Assembly (NCBI RefSeq): GCF_021654285.1
Contig: NZ_JAKFZS010000003.1
Location: 62,001 to 126,000 of the forward strand
From: Pseudoalteromonas luteoviolacea
GTDB lineage: Bacteria; Pseudomonadota; Gammaproteobacteria; Enterobacterales; Alteromonadaceae
Length of the DNA stretch: 64,000 bases
Direction: 5' to 3'
Positions within the stretch are counted from its first letter, which is position 1, and each line of letters begins with the position of its first letter. The notes beneath the pieces were generated by a model that worked only from the letters and a program-made list of their open reading frames with translations, ran no database searches and was not told the origin of the DNA. Of this stretch, positions 19,378 to 27,985 are shown in pieces. The position numbers and the translations under genes were made by a program.

Positions 19378-20394
19378 TTAGCCAGAAGCAATCATTGTCT
19401 GAAGCGGCATGAATGGCTGTATCTCTGTATTGATAAAAGGATATAACCCACTGACATCGACACGCAGAAAATAATAGTGATGCCGTGGTGACGCATTTTC
19501 TTTATAAGTCAATGTAATATCCACCAGTTGATGCTCAGATTGTGGGTCAAAGTGGGTAAACGCAATACGGAGCAACGAGGCATTAGGTATCGCATTCGAA
19601 CCTGTCAGCATCTTATGGGTTTGCACATAGATGTCAGGATAGCGAAAGGCCACAAAGTTTTTAGCCCGATCATAATCATTGCGGCCAAGGTTTGGCTTTA
19701 ATTCCAACTCTCTGATCACATCCTGAATAGCGTTGGTTTCAGCACTCGAAATTTGTTGTATCGTATTGTGCAAGTCAGTCAGCGTATGATGATATACCTG
19801 CTGACAGATCACCTCAGGTAACGCTAAATCATTTTGAGCAGCGCTAACATGGCCAATCACACATGTATAAATCGGTTCGAGCGTATCTGAAGGGGGTTTA
19901 AGAGCCGCAATGAGTTGTTGTAATTCAACGGGCGTTGTTGGCATCAATACATAGCGAGGTTGTTGGTCGATATGCAATACCCAGTCTACTTGCTCTGCAA
20001 GATACAAATATTTATCACGGGCAGGGTTAGTGACTGGTAAAGCCTTATTGGTAAACACTTCATAGTAGGCTTTCTCATTGACACCAAGATCCATGGCCAC
20101 ACTCAAAAATTGCCGCTTAATGCCTTCATTTGGAAATACAATGTTCAGCTGACCCAATGCATAAATATAGTCATGGGCATTGCGCTGAATAGGCGGTGAG
20201 ACTTCATTGGGTTGCAACTGTAACGGCGCCGTCTGCTCCTGCTCTATATTCAGCTCAGGTTGCTGATCTGATAATGCCATTGCCTCTAGGGTTACCAATG
20301 ACTCGTTTTGCGAAGACGCTTGGATATCCTCTGATTGCTCAGTGTTTGCAAGTGTAGGATCCATTGACGCGCCATCATTATTTTGTTCGCTCAT
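19378..20394 (-). CDS. PatG C-terminal-like domain protein, paralogue 1
   Basis: 338 residues, the longest of the three because of an acidic, Gln/Ser-rich N-terminal extension of ~70 residues. The domain runs from YIYALGQLNIVFPNEGIKRQF through a D-W-V-L strand and VLMPTTPVELQQLI to DRAKNFVAF and FLRVDVSGLYPFI. It stands 58 bases behind a RebB gene on the same strand and heads the three-gene array. In cyanobacteria this type of domain is fused to a subtilisin-like macrocyclase; here it stands alone beside R-body subunits, which suggests a peptide-handling or scaffold role in R-body assembly or cargo. That function is inference. Confidence 0.6.
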   Translation of the reverse strand: MSEQNNDGASMDPTLANTEQSEDIQASSQNESLVTLEAMALSDQQPELNIEQEQTAPLQLQPNEVSPPIQRNAHDYIYALGQLNIVFPNEGIKRQFLSVAMDLGVNEKAYYEVFTNKALPVTNPARDKYLYLAEQVDWVLHIDQQPRYVLMPTTPVELQQLIAALKPPSDTLEPIYTCVIGHVSAAQNDLALPEVICQQVYHHTLTDLHNTIQQISSAETNAIQDVIRELELKPNLGRNDYDRAKNFVAFRYPDIYVQTHKMLTGSNAIPNASLLRIAFTHFDPQSEHQLVDITLTYKENASPRHHYYFLRVDVSGLYPFINTEIQPFMPLQTMIASG

Positions 20395-20452
20395 AATGGT
20401 TTCTCATAGCGTGTGAGAAGTGCTGATGGAGCACAGCACTTCCAATGGAAAG

Positions 20453-20725
20453 TTAGCTACTTGCTAGTATTGTTTTAGTTGCAACGCCCGTTGTTGCCGT
20501 GTCAATTGAATACAACGTAGTCACGCCCATGGTTGTGGCAGCTTGTGCTGTAACAGCCATTTGTTGTTGAGCCGTTGTCGCATTATGCGCTGCATTAGCC
20601 AATGCCTGTGAAGTCGCCTGAAACAAGTTACCCATCGACATTGCGGGGGCGTCACCAAGCACTTTTACATTCGCTTGCGTGACTGAGTCTGTGATTTGGT
20701 CATTGACTGAAGTTGGAAATGCCAT
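20453..20725 (-). CDS. R-body subunit, RebB family (copy A)
   Basis: 90 residues beginning MAFPTSVNDQITDSVTQANV, then KVLGDAPAMSMGNLFQATSQ and a helical Ala-rich tail. This is the RebB family: small proteins that polymerise into R-bodies, coiled ribbons which unroll into long needles on a trigger such as low pH in Caedibacter. It is nearly identical to copy B at 34566 and clearly related to the copies at 33835 and 34173, but it is separated from them by 13 kb and has its own promoter block (21017-21056). It may be the lead gene of the unit with the three PatG-like proteins. Confidence 0.92.
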   Translation of the reverse strand: MAFPTSVNDQITDSVTQANVKVLGDAPAMSMGNLFQATSQALANAAHNATTAQQQMAVTAQAATTMGVTTLYSIDTATTGVATKTILASS

Positions 20726-21095
20726 GATTTATTCCTTAATGGTTAATTACTGTTTATGGTTAGAAAGTAAGGAATAATTTAGCGTGTTCTGGACCGATTG
20801 TTTTGGTTTAACCGATTGATTGAATGGTATATTAAATGGCTTTTTCACAGGCGTTTTTAACAGTAAACAATGGCTTTTAATACCTAAGTGACTATTTTCA
20901 CCAATCCCGCTTGCGTGCTTTTTGTGCGTGTCTAAATAGCCCTGCTACGGGCTCCATATATTGCGTGTAACAGGGCTAGCAACTAGATTGACATTTCCAA
21001 CTTGAGTTGGCGCTTTTAACTATAACGCTAGGTACTTTTACCAACTTGGTAAAAGTTACGATTCTATTGCTCAAGTAAGTTTTTATCACGTCCAA
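20726..21095. other. Regulatory gap upstream of rebB copy A
   Basis: 370 bases without a gene. Holds the promoter block with the 23-base palindrome at 21034-21056 and an inverted repeat TAGCCCTG/CAGGGCTA (20937-20944 and 20971-20978). The mRNA leader of rebB copy A would be ~280 bases long. Confidence 0.55.
21017..21056 (-). promoter_or_regulatory. Shared R-body-locus promoter block 1
   Basis: Palindrome TTTTACCAACTTGGTAAAA inside a 23-base perfect inverted repeat (21034-21056). On the minus strand it is followed after 10 bases by TTATAGTTA, which fits a -10 box (TATAGT). The same block with the same 10-base spacing recurs at 23887-23926. It points toward rebB copy A. Likely an activator site overlapping the -35 region. 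Confidence 0.65.
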
Positions 21096-22493
21096 CTACC
21101 ATCTGAGCTGAGTGCGGTGTTCTGACAGTCTGGCTATTCCCTCTCGAATATCACACAGCTGAATTTCACTGCGGTTTTGAGCTAGCAAGCGTAAAGACAC
21201 AAACCGCAATACATTTATGATCTCAGCACCACTGAGCGGATATTCATCAGACAGTCTGGTTAAACAGACTTCAGAGGACAGCTGAGAATGACCACACAAG
21301 CCACTTTGCCATATCTCCAAACGCTGCGCAGATTGAGGCGGTTGAAACTCAACAATGGACTCAAAACGACGGAAAAACGCATCATCTATATTGTCTTTAT
21401 AATTTGATGCCAAGATCACAGTGCCATTAAACTGCTCTATACGCTGCAGTAAATAGGCAACATTTTGGTTGGCAAACTGATCATTGGAAGAACTGGTTTG
21501 CAGTCGCTTACCAAACAGGGCATCCGCTTCATCAAAAAAAAGCACCCAGTCTCGATGTTCAGCCAAGCTAAACAATTGCTCCAGATTTTTCTCTGTTTCA
21601 CCAATATATTTGGACGTGATCAGAGACAGATCTACCTTATAGACCGCTTTATCTAACACTTTACCCAGCACACTGGCAGTTAGGGTTTTTCCGGTGCCCG
21701 GCGGGCCATAAAAAAGCGCGCGATAGCCCGCTCTCAGTTGTCTGCCAATTTTCCAATCTGTGCGTAGTGCCTGTCCATACCGGATCCCCTCGATAATGTC
21801 ATTGAGCTGTTCACGCGTCGAATCTGGCAGTTTTAAATCGCGCCAGTCCAATTGGGTGTCAACCAAGCTGGCAGGGAAATGGCTGCTGGTTTCGGGGTGA
21901 TAAGGTTCAGCAGTTGTGAACATCTGCACAAATTCAGGCTTCAGTACAAGCGGAGTGTGCAAACTTGACTGCGCTGATGACTCAGTATCCATGTCGAGCA
22001 TTTGGCTCAGCAAGGCACTCCTTGTTAGCTTTTCCAGCACCTTAAATTGAGTCACCAGCTGATTTTCATCCTCTATGAAAGCCGCTGTTGCGCCAGTTGC
22101 AAGCACCGCCCCTTGGTGCTCTCGCATACCAAACTCTGTAAATGGCCGATTCGTCTGCTCGTTAATAGAAAGAAAAACATCAAACAGAGTGGGACGCACA
22201 ATCGGGGCCAAAGCAAGCATGATGAGTAATCGTTCGGTCACCGTGGCATGGTTTGCAGTGAGGAAAGTCGCAAATGGAGAGTCACTGGTTTGTAATGATG
22301 GCGGCGCGGGCATGGGTAACAACTCTGGCGCCTCTGAGACGCGCAACTCAGGGTCTTTCGGTGTACCGAAGTAATGTGACACTCGATATTGAATGACCTT
22401 GTCTAACCAGCGGCATTCGCGCTCCAGATCATAGGCATTCAAGATAGCGTCAGATGGTGAAGGTATAGCGTCTTTGCTTGCAGATTGCCACAT
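21096..22493 (-). CDS. AAA+ ATPase of the type found in contractile-injection-like loci
   Basis: 465 residues. The N-terminal ~240 residues are helical and variable. The AAA+ module follows: Walker A GPPGTGKT near residue 262, Walker B VLFFDEADALFG near 312, sensor 1 ILASN, and arginine-finger region DDAFFRRFE. This two-part form (long N domain plus one FtsH/CDC48-like AAA+ module) resembles the ATPase (Afp15-like) of extracellular contractile injection systems. No sheath, tube or baseplate gene is present here, so it more likely remodels or loads R-body or cargo proteins. It stands between the LysM gene and rebB copy A on the same strand. Confidence 0.85.
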   Translation of the reverse strand: MWQSASKDAIPSPSDAILNAYDLERECRWLDKVIQYRVSHYFGTPKDPELRVSEAPELLPMPAPPSLQTSDSPFATFLTANHATVTERLLIMLALAPIVRPTLFDVFLSINEQTNRPFTEFGMREHQGAVLATGATAAFIEDENQLVTQFKVLEKLTRSALLSQMLDMDTESSAQSSLHTPLVLKPEFVQMFTTAEPYHPETSSHFPASLVDTQLDWRDLKLPDSTREQLNDIIEGIRYGQALRTDWKIGRQLRAGYRALFYGPPGTGKTLTASVLGKVLDKAVYKVDLSLITSKYIGETEKNLEQLFSLAEHRDWVLFFDEADALFGKRLQTSSSNDQFANQNVAYLLQRIEQFNGTVILASNYKDNIDDAFFRRFESIVEFQPPQSAQRLEIWQSGLCGHSQLSSEVCLTRLSDEYPLSGAEIINVLRFVSLRLLAQNRSEIQLCDIREGIARLSEHRTQLRW

Positions 22494-22623
22494 GGCTTTT
22501 TCCTCATAGTCATAATGGGTGACTTTTATCAGCGGGTTTACCCTGAGAGTGTAGCCTGATGCGTGTCTATGCTAGGTGGTAACTATGAGGAACTTTTTGG
22601 TAATTTTAATGAAAACGCAAGCG

Positions 22624-23016
22624 TTACTCGGATGGAGCAAGGGCGGAGCGCTGCGCTGTCATATAGCCAACTCGAGGCACAAAAGGCACCAATAAAACCT
22701 GACCAGCCGTGAGTTGATTGAGATGAGCATGGGGGTTGTGCTCAATGATGTCCATCACGGTGACGCCGGCTGCATTGACCAGTCCCTCACAGATCGATTC
22801 CAGTGTATCTCCATTGATCACTTCATAATTTAGGTAACCACTGGCTTTAAAATAAGGTACTTTGATAAGGGCACCACTTATGATTTCCTGCGATAAGAGT
22901 GCAGGATTCGCGTGCTCTATATCGATGGGAGTGACCCCTGCACAAGCACGCAAGGAGATGCTAATTAAAGCCAATGAATCACCGGGCTGAATGGTATATT
23001 TAAGTACAGTACGCAT
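22624..23016 (-). CDS. Double LysM-domain protein
   Basis: 130 residues made of two LysM repeats: YTIQPGDSLALISISL...VPYF (residues ~7-52) and YEVINGDTLESICEGL...VLLVPF (~60-110). LysM binds N-acetylglucosamine polymers such as peptidoglycan or chitin. There is no signal peptide. Small LysM proteins are regular parts of contractile injection gene sets, where they join spike or tube parts. Here it could link the assembly to the cell wall or to chitin, in keeping with a GH18 gene nearby. Same strand as the AAA+ gene 130 bases downstream. Confidence 0.85.
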   Translation of the reverse strand: MRTVLKYTIQPGDSLALISISLRACAGVTPIDIEHANPALLSQEIISGALIKVPYFKASGYLNYEVINGDTLESICEGLVNAAGVTVMDIIEHNPHAHLNQLTAGQVLLVPFVPRVGYMTAQRSALAPSE

Positions 23017-23080
23017 AGAGAATGACCTAAGTTAAGAGCAGGTCAGATATCGCTTGCCTGCTCATATAAGACGGGAAAGA

Positions 23081-23821
23081 TTATTGAATCGCCCAGTAAA
23101 TGGGGTATGAGCCTGTATTGTCACCAATGGCGATCGTGCGTATTTGGGTACCACTACCAGATTGCTCAAACGGCGTATAAGTAGACTCCAAAACGCGACC
23201 GTTAGTTTGCTGCTGTTGCTGAACTTCGTCACCCAAGATCCCCACTGAGTAACCGGATTGAAAGATCTGCTGTTCAATTTGCTGGACTAGAGATAAATTT
23301 GTACCATCACCAGTATTTTGCAACTGTAACCAAACAGTAGTCCCTATCGGAATTGCGGCTTCACTCACCATGTCGATCACCTTTGCGGCGATATATACCG
23401 GCGTATTCTCAGCTGGTGCACTTGTTGAGCCATCATTTTTTGAGCCAGTACTTGTCGGATCAACAATGTTTGACACATTAAGTATATAGAATGGCATTAA
23501 GGCCAGCCCATAGCCATGTTTATCACTTGCACCTGTGATTCGATTCGTTTCTTGTGCCGTCAACGGTATCGTGCACAGTTCCGTATTTTCAGAACCTGAG
23601 GTAGATGAACCAGTTGAGGTATTAAGGCTTCGCATACAAAAGCTATAACCTTCACTTTTGTACTTGTTTGCAATGCTTGGCTTCATTGTGCCATTGTAGA
23701 TAATCCCTTTTGCATGAGGGTGTGCAACCTCTGCATAAGCTAGCTGTAATTCTGGTGTATTAGTTACTTTTACATAGCCTGGGTTATCTTTTGAACCTAA
23801 AGGGGATGTATTACCCATCAT
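23081..23821 (-). CDS. Unrecognised R-body-locus protein
   Basis: 246 residues, no family recognised. No signal peptide or membrane span. Rich in Ser, Thr, Gly and Asn with a run of five Gln. Short strand-like segments (VYIAAKVIDM, TTVWLQLQN, YPIYWAIQ at the very end) suggest a beta-rich, perhaps secreted or surface-exposed protein. It has its own copy of the shared promoter block 66 bases upstream, so it belongs to the regulon. ATG at 23821, with a second ATG directly after it. Confidence 0.7.
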   Translation of the reverse strand: MMGNTSPLGSKDNPGYVKVTNTPELQLAYAEVAHPHAKGIIYNGTMKPSIANKYKSEGYSFCMRSLNTSTGSSTSGSENTELCTIPLTAQETNRITGASDKHGYGLALMPFYILNVSNIVDPTSTGSKNDGSTSAPAENTPVYIAAKVIDMVSEAAIPIGTTVWLQLQNTGDGTNLSLVQQIEQQIFQSGYSVGILGDEVQQQQQTNGRVLESTYTPFEQSGSGTQIRTIAIGDNTGSYPIYWAIQ

Positions 23822-23886
23822 AAACTCTCTCTATTTAAGTGTCATAAATTTGAAGGTGAAAAACCAAACACATGAATTGGTTGAAT

Positions 23887-23926
23887 TAACTATAAAAGAG
23901 GTGGGTTTTACCAACTTGGTAAAAGT
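23887..23926 (-). promoter_or_regulatory. Shared R-body-locus promoter block 2
   Basis: The 21 bases at 23906-23926 are identical to part of block 1 (TTTTACCAACTTGGTAAAA plus GT) and are again followed on the minus strand by 10 bases and TTATAGTTA. It lies just before the gene starting at 23821. Confidence 0.68.
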
Positions 23927-24038
23927 GGGGTTTAGATTGGTATTTTTTACGTTAATTTATCTTTCCTTAACCCGCCTTGATACCTATAGCAAAACAGACC
24001 GCCAAAGGCGGCCTGTACCAACCCCCTCACATGTTGAT

Positions 24039-24881
24039 CTAGCTATCTAGCGCTTGTGCAATTTCGGTGATCCAGACGCCACCTGGGTCACTTGAGAACT
24101 GCCAGTTCATCATGCCACCAAGACTTGAGTGTGCTTGGATAGGTTTAATCACTTCATTAATGAGTGTTTGCACTGGCATATACCCCGAACCCGCATCGTT
24201 CTGCGTGACAGGAAAGCCAGCAATAACCTTCTCTGGAGACAGGTTAGGTAGCTTTGTATAATTCAAGTATGAGCTCACAATTTGGTCCGGATTGGCACTC
24301 CAAGGTGGGTTGTTGTAAAACTGCACATTTAACCAGTCAATGTCTTGTCCAACCTGCTCTACCACTTCAACATACCCTGCCATGTATCCCCCCTGCTCTA
24401 AATACGGAGGTTGAGGCGCATGAGAAATCACATAATCGGGGCTCGGAAGGCGTTTTCTGAGCTCCTGAGTCAAAGAAACCAAAAATTGTGCGCCGTCATA
24501 CCCCGCTTGACCGGTGAACGCGGCGGTGTCTTCATAATCTATATCGACACCATCTAAATGGTTATTTTTCACAAAGCTTGCTAAAGAGTCTGCCAATTTT
24601 GCTGTGTCCGCTGATAACGCACGATAAGCATCAGAAGTCATCGTACCGCCACCAAATGAGATCAGCACTTTTTGCCCCTTTTGTTGCATTGCTTTTATGG
24701 CCTCAGTAGTGCTACTTGTTAAACTAGACGCCGTTGCGGCAATGGCACCACTTAAAACTAAATTGAACGGGCTGTCAGACGATGAAGATAGAAATGCCAG
24801 ATTCACCACATCATATGGCAGTTCGCTGGCATTAATCAGTGGGATTGCACCCGAGTTATAGTAGGTAATGGTTTTAGACAT
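24039..24881 (-). CDS. GH18 chitinase-like glycoside hydrolase without signal peptide
   Basis: 280 residues, a single GH18 TIM barrel. The catalytic motif DxxDxDxE is complete (DGVDIDYE, acid Glu117). Upstream KVLISFGGG is the SxGG strand, and MMNWQFSSDPGG near the end is the last-strand Trp region. Such enzymes cut beta-1,4 links in chitin or related N-acetylglucosamine polymers. Unlike chitinases meant for the general secretory route it starts directly (MSKTITYYNSG) with no export signal, so it may be released by lysis or delivered together with the R-body. Same strand as its neighbours; part of the locus by position. Confidence 0.88.
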   Translation of the reverse strand: MSKTITYYNSGAIPLINASELPYDVVNLAFLSSSSDSPFNLVLSGAIAATASSLTSSTTEAIKAMQQKGQKVLISFGGGTMTSDAYRALSADTAKLADSLASFVKNNHLDGVDIDYEDTAAFTGQAGYDGAQFLVSLTQELRKRLPSPDYVISHAPQPPYLEQGGYMAGYVEVVEQVGQDIDWLNVQFYNNPPWSANPDQIVSSYLNYTKLPNLSPEKVIAGFPVTQNDAGSGYMPVQTLINEVIKPIQAHSSLGGMMNWQFSSDPGGVWITEIAQALDS

Positions 24882-25176
24882 GATAGCTCCTTATATCTAT
24901 TTAACTGAAGTGAGATTACGTTATCAGCTTAGCGGCACCAGCATTGTCTGACTTGGCAAAAGTCACGATGCTCAGCATGCTGACGATAAAATGCCTCCCC
25001 TTAGGGTTGAGAGAATTTTCAATCATCATTCGGGGTAAACCTCATCTGTTTGAAAAACTAGCTCAGTCCGCAGGTATTTTGTATTACAAAGAAATTACAC
25101 AGTGGCAAGTACTCACTTAAATAGACTCCCCTTAATGAGATGAGAGACTTTGGTATCAAACAGGTCAGCACCTGAG
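24882..25176. other. Gap with a partial promoter-block half site
   Basis: 295 bases without a gene. ACTTGGCAAAAGT at 24951-24963 differs by one base from half of the shared promoter palindrome and lies 70 bases before the GH18 gene; no matching TATAGT was found, so the link is weak. Confidence 0.35.
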
Positions 25177-25701
25177 TTAATTCAGATGCTCTTTGAGCTG
25201 ATGTATGCGCCTTTCATACTCGCCCATAATATTGTGGACTACCCAGCTGGCGATCACGCCGCTACCAACATGTGCCGCGCGGATCGCCTGATACTCTGGG
25301 TAAGTATGTTGCAACCACTCAACGCCTGCGCTGATTGCACCGCCAACGGCAAGCCCAAGCAAGCTCGCATATTTGCTGTAAAAGCTTCGGGCTGAGTCCA
25401 TGGCGTCTTTGGCAATGGGCAGATCGGACGTTTTCAACTCATCCAACCCAAAGTTTAAAATACGATTTGCGATGATCACGTCATCCCGTTGCGGGTTCGT
25501 AAACCCAGGGAAAAAAGCCAATAACTTGGCAATGAAGGCCAGTGCCGTGGTTTTTTGCGTGGTGAAAATATCAAGACTCGCCGCCCCCTGAAGTGGCCCC
25601 TTTTCAGGTGGAAGCGCAATCGCTGCCTCGTGTTGTTCCGAATGGACCAAATCTGTTTGCTCAGCGTCATTGTTATTGGGTGAGGAATGTAGCGTATCCA
25701 T
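25177..25701 (-). CDS. Unrecognised protein of the R-body locus with a hydrophobic helix
   Basis: 174 residues. The first ~45 residues are polar and acidic. A helical region follows, with a hydrophobic stretch around residues 112-130 (YASLLGLAVGGAISAGVEWL) that could enter a membrane, and an amphipathic end (GEYERRIHQLKEHLN). A single glycine-rich hydrophobic helix in an otherwise soluble protein would suit a pore-forming effector or a holin-like helper; this is inference only. No close family known to me. Divergent from the MYAQ gene at 26056. Confidence 0.6.
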   Translation of the reverse strand: MDTLHSSPNNNDAEQTDLVHSEQHEAAIALPPEKGPLQGAASLDIFTTQKTTALAFIAKLLAFFPGFTNPQRDDVIIANRILNFGLDELKTSDLPIAKDAMDSARSFYSKYASLLGLAVGGAISAGVEWLQHTYPEYQAIRAAHVGSGVIASWVVHNIMGEYERRIHQLKEHLN

Positions 25702-26055
25702 AACTTATCCTATTCAGTTGTTTAGCAGGTTGAGTTATGAGTAACTTAATCAGTAACTTTACGCGGCGCTTGGTATTTTTTATGTTTATGGATCGCTTTG
25801 AGAGGCCATTGGCAAAGAGGTTAAACAATCAAAAACACACTTTCTGAATAGTTTAAGCCGCAGAAATCACTAAAAAATGCCCGTTTCTACCAAGATAAAC
25901 CGCTCAAACTTCTCTAAATTACAGCTCGAACGGCTTCAATACTTTGCACATTAAAAAGCCGCTATGAGTATAGGTGAGTACGTATCAGCTACTTTTGGGG
26001 ACGTACCACAACACCTATAACGACCATCAAAGGCTACGTAATAAAGGGTTGAGAT
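25702..26055. other. Divergent intergenic region
   Basis: 354 bases between a minus-strand and a plus-strand gene; must hold promoters for both. An AAAGGG site is near the plus-strand ATG. No repeat or RNA recognised. Confidence 0.4.
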
Positions 26056-26574
26056 ATGTATGCACAAGCAGATAAATCCAAAAAAAATACAGTAAATTCG
26101 GTGATATATTCTTCGAGCAAAAAGCAAAATACCACAAGTAAGCCTATTCAAAGGCTGGCTGATTTGTTTGGTTTAGACCAATGGGTGCCAACCGGGGCGG
26201 CAAATCCCACCAGAGCAGATTTTCAAAATTTACTGCATCATGGCCGCATCAATGCAAACCAGTTAATGGCGGTGATCCCCGCAGGATTGCAAAATACATT
26301 TGAAATTGAGCCAAGAACACAAAGAGGCTTTAAATTTGAATGGGGGGATTGGCATGTTCACGGGCATGAAGCTGATGCAGGCGCTCAAGTAGGCCACGTT
26401 GGTGGCGCAGGCTGGGTTGTGCGCATACGAAATGGCAATCAATGGCTTTTATCAGAACCCTTGGTCAGCGTTCACCCCGTTGATCATGTGAATTATTTTG
26501 CGCCGAGAAACTGGGCTCCAGCCAATGGTCAGTTTGCTAGAGCGCATTCCCATATTCCATTGGATGTCGACTAA
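26056..26574 (+). CDS. Candidate effector resembling polymorphic toxin type 30, MYAQ N-terminus
   Basis: 172 residues, read against the direction of the surrounding locus. The first ~35 residues (MYAQ, then a Lys/Ser/Asn-rich stretch ending SKPIQRL) look like the unfolded N-termini of DUF4157-type cargo proteins. The C-terminal half has FEWGDWHVHGHE, GWVVRIRNGNQWL and a closing AHSHIPL. That pattern (HGHE/HGPD, G-W-V-x-R-I-x-x-G, H-I-P) is what I associate with the polymorphic toxin type 30 domain. Several His and one Glu could form a metal or nuclease-like site. No immunity gene is obvious next to it. Motif-based call, not verified. Confidence 0.55.
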   Translation: MYAQADKSKKNTVNSVIYSSSKKQNTTSKPIQRLADLFGLDQWVPTGAANPTRADFQNLLHHGRINANQLMAVIPAGLQNTFEIEPRTQRGFKFEWGDWHVHGHEADAGAQVGHVGGAGWVVRIRNGNQWLLSEPLVSVHPVDHVNYFAPRNWAPANGQFARAHSHIPLDVD

Positions 26575-26776
26575 GATATCTGACGATAATCGGGGCCTAT
26601 TAGGACCATATCGACTTTAAACAGGCCTCTTTATCTATAAATTGATGTGTTGTTAGCTGACCGCGTTACATTGGTTTGTGTCGTTTGCCAACATAAAAAC
26701 CTCCATGAGCCCAAGCATATTTGCTAACAGATACAGGTTAAATGAGTTACCGCTTTGACTCAATAAGGTATGTGAT

Positions 26777-27292
26777 ATGTACGCACAGATAAAACGTGAT
26801 AAACAGCATAATCATCGACTCATCATAGGGCATGTTACGCAGCAAACAAGCGCCCCCAAAATAAAAGGCCTACTTCAAAAATCTGCGCATAAATACGACA
26901 AATATGCCAAGACATTATCGCGCCAGATCACCAGAGATGGAAAGGATTTGTGTGTCAAAGAAGGAAAACTAAAATATAAGATATTTAATTATCAAGGCGC
27001 AAAAATACTGGAGATCACCGACCTTGTATCTGACAAGCAGACAAAAGGCGCTGGGGTGAAGTTGATGAAACACGTCATGGAACTCGGCAAGGCAGCTGGA
27101 TGTGATATCGTGCGTTTAATCGCAGAGTCCTCTGGGTATGACGGCAGGCCTAAACAGGCTGAGCTACTCCAGTGGTATACCAATCGAGGCTTACACAATG
27201 TCAAACCTGGCGGAAAATTTGGCCGCTGGATGGTCGGGGAGATAGACGACTGTCTCAAATTAATCGATGGCACATTGGCACGTTTTAATTAG
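26777..27292 (+). CDS. GNAT-like protein with MYAQ N-terminus
   Basis: 171 residues. The N-terminus MYAQIKRDKQ repeats the first four residues and the nearby codons of the gene at 26056, although the bodies of the proteins are unrelated. From about residue 70 it reads as a GNAT acetyltransferase: ILEITDLVSDKQTKGAGVKLMKHV (acetyl-CoA loop region G-A-G), CDIVRLIAESSG and ELLQWYTNRGL (the conserved Tyr before the last strand). It could be an acetyltransferase effector or modifier. Plus strand, 202 bases after the toxin-like gene. Confidence 0.6.
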   Translation: MYAQIKRDKQHNHRLIIGHVTQQTSAPKIKGLLQKSAHKYDKYAKTLSRQITRDGKDLCVKEGKLKYKIFNYQGAKILEITDLVSDKQTKGAGVKLMKHVMELGKAAGCDIVRLIAESSGYDGRPKQAELLQWYTNRGLHNVKPGGKFGRWMVGEIDDCLKLIDGTLARFN

Positions 27293-27302
27293 TCCAAAGA
27301 GA

Positions 27303-27515
27303 TCAGAGCGCAACGGGGACGACCTTGCACTGTGCAACTGCGCGGCTGACGGTGGCGTAGTGCCCCACAAATGCGTTGGCGATGTCACTCATGCTGTAGA
27401 CCACTAAATCAGCAACAGCCATAACCCATTTTTTGTCGCATCTATCTTTATGCCCGTCAATGGGCAGCACCACAAGTCGCTTTTGTTTTTGGGTACTTCG
27501 TTCAATGCGGTATCA
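27303..27515 (-). pseudogene. Remnant of a REP/IS200-type (Y1) transposase C-terminus
   Basis: One minus-strand frame runs ~70 codons to a stop at 27303. It ends in YSMSDIANAF followed by HYATVSRAV, a helix-turn-helix of the kind found at the C-terminus of REP-associated Y1 transposases. The upstream catalytic part (HUH and Tyr) is missing and stops precede the frame. Probably a decayed insertion. Confidence 0.45.
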
Positions 27516-27985
27516 GCATCTTGTGTTGCGTTTTTTTGGTGCTTCTGTGCTCATTCTTTACTGCTTCATTATTCCCCATAAAAAACTGATTTTTCTTTAA
27601 AATGTTGTCAGATGTCGACACCTTTACCTTACGCTATAAATTCAATGGTTCTTTACAATGACAGACTGACAACGCTTGGCAATCATGAGTAACAGGGCAT
27701 CTGTCGCCAGCCAAGCGGATTGATTTAATTACCTATGATTGCGTGGTAATGATTGGTCATCAGACAACATTTATAGCGTACGCATACATACCAAAAAGAG
27801 TGAAAAGCTTCACAAAGCCACCTTCCCCAATAAAGGTAGCTTAGGAATTCCATTCACAATGGTCGCTCATGTTTCGTCGCTTAAAAGATGGTTAACAACC
27901 CATAACTATACTTTACTTTAGAATGCTTACGATACAAGGCTTAACCTAGTTTATTCCAGCTTTCTTAGCATACCCATTGTTTATA
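27516..27985. other. Gene-poor stretch
   Basis: 470 bases in which I see no supportable gene; a 60-codon plus-strand frame (27739-27921) has no ribosome site or family likeness. Together with the transposase remnant it looks like decayed DNA. Confidence 0.4.

Noticed and set aside
20937..20978. Terminator for the AAA+ gene
   Set aside because: Inverted repeat TAGCCCTG/CAGGGCTA has a 26-base loop, no T run, and lies 120 bases past the gene; not convincing.
27739..27921. 60-codon plus-strand frame
   Set aside because: GTG start without ribosome site, in a decayed region next to a transposase remnant; no recognisable protein.
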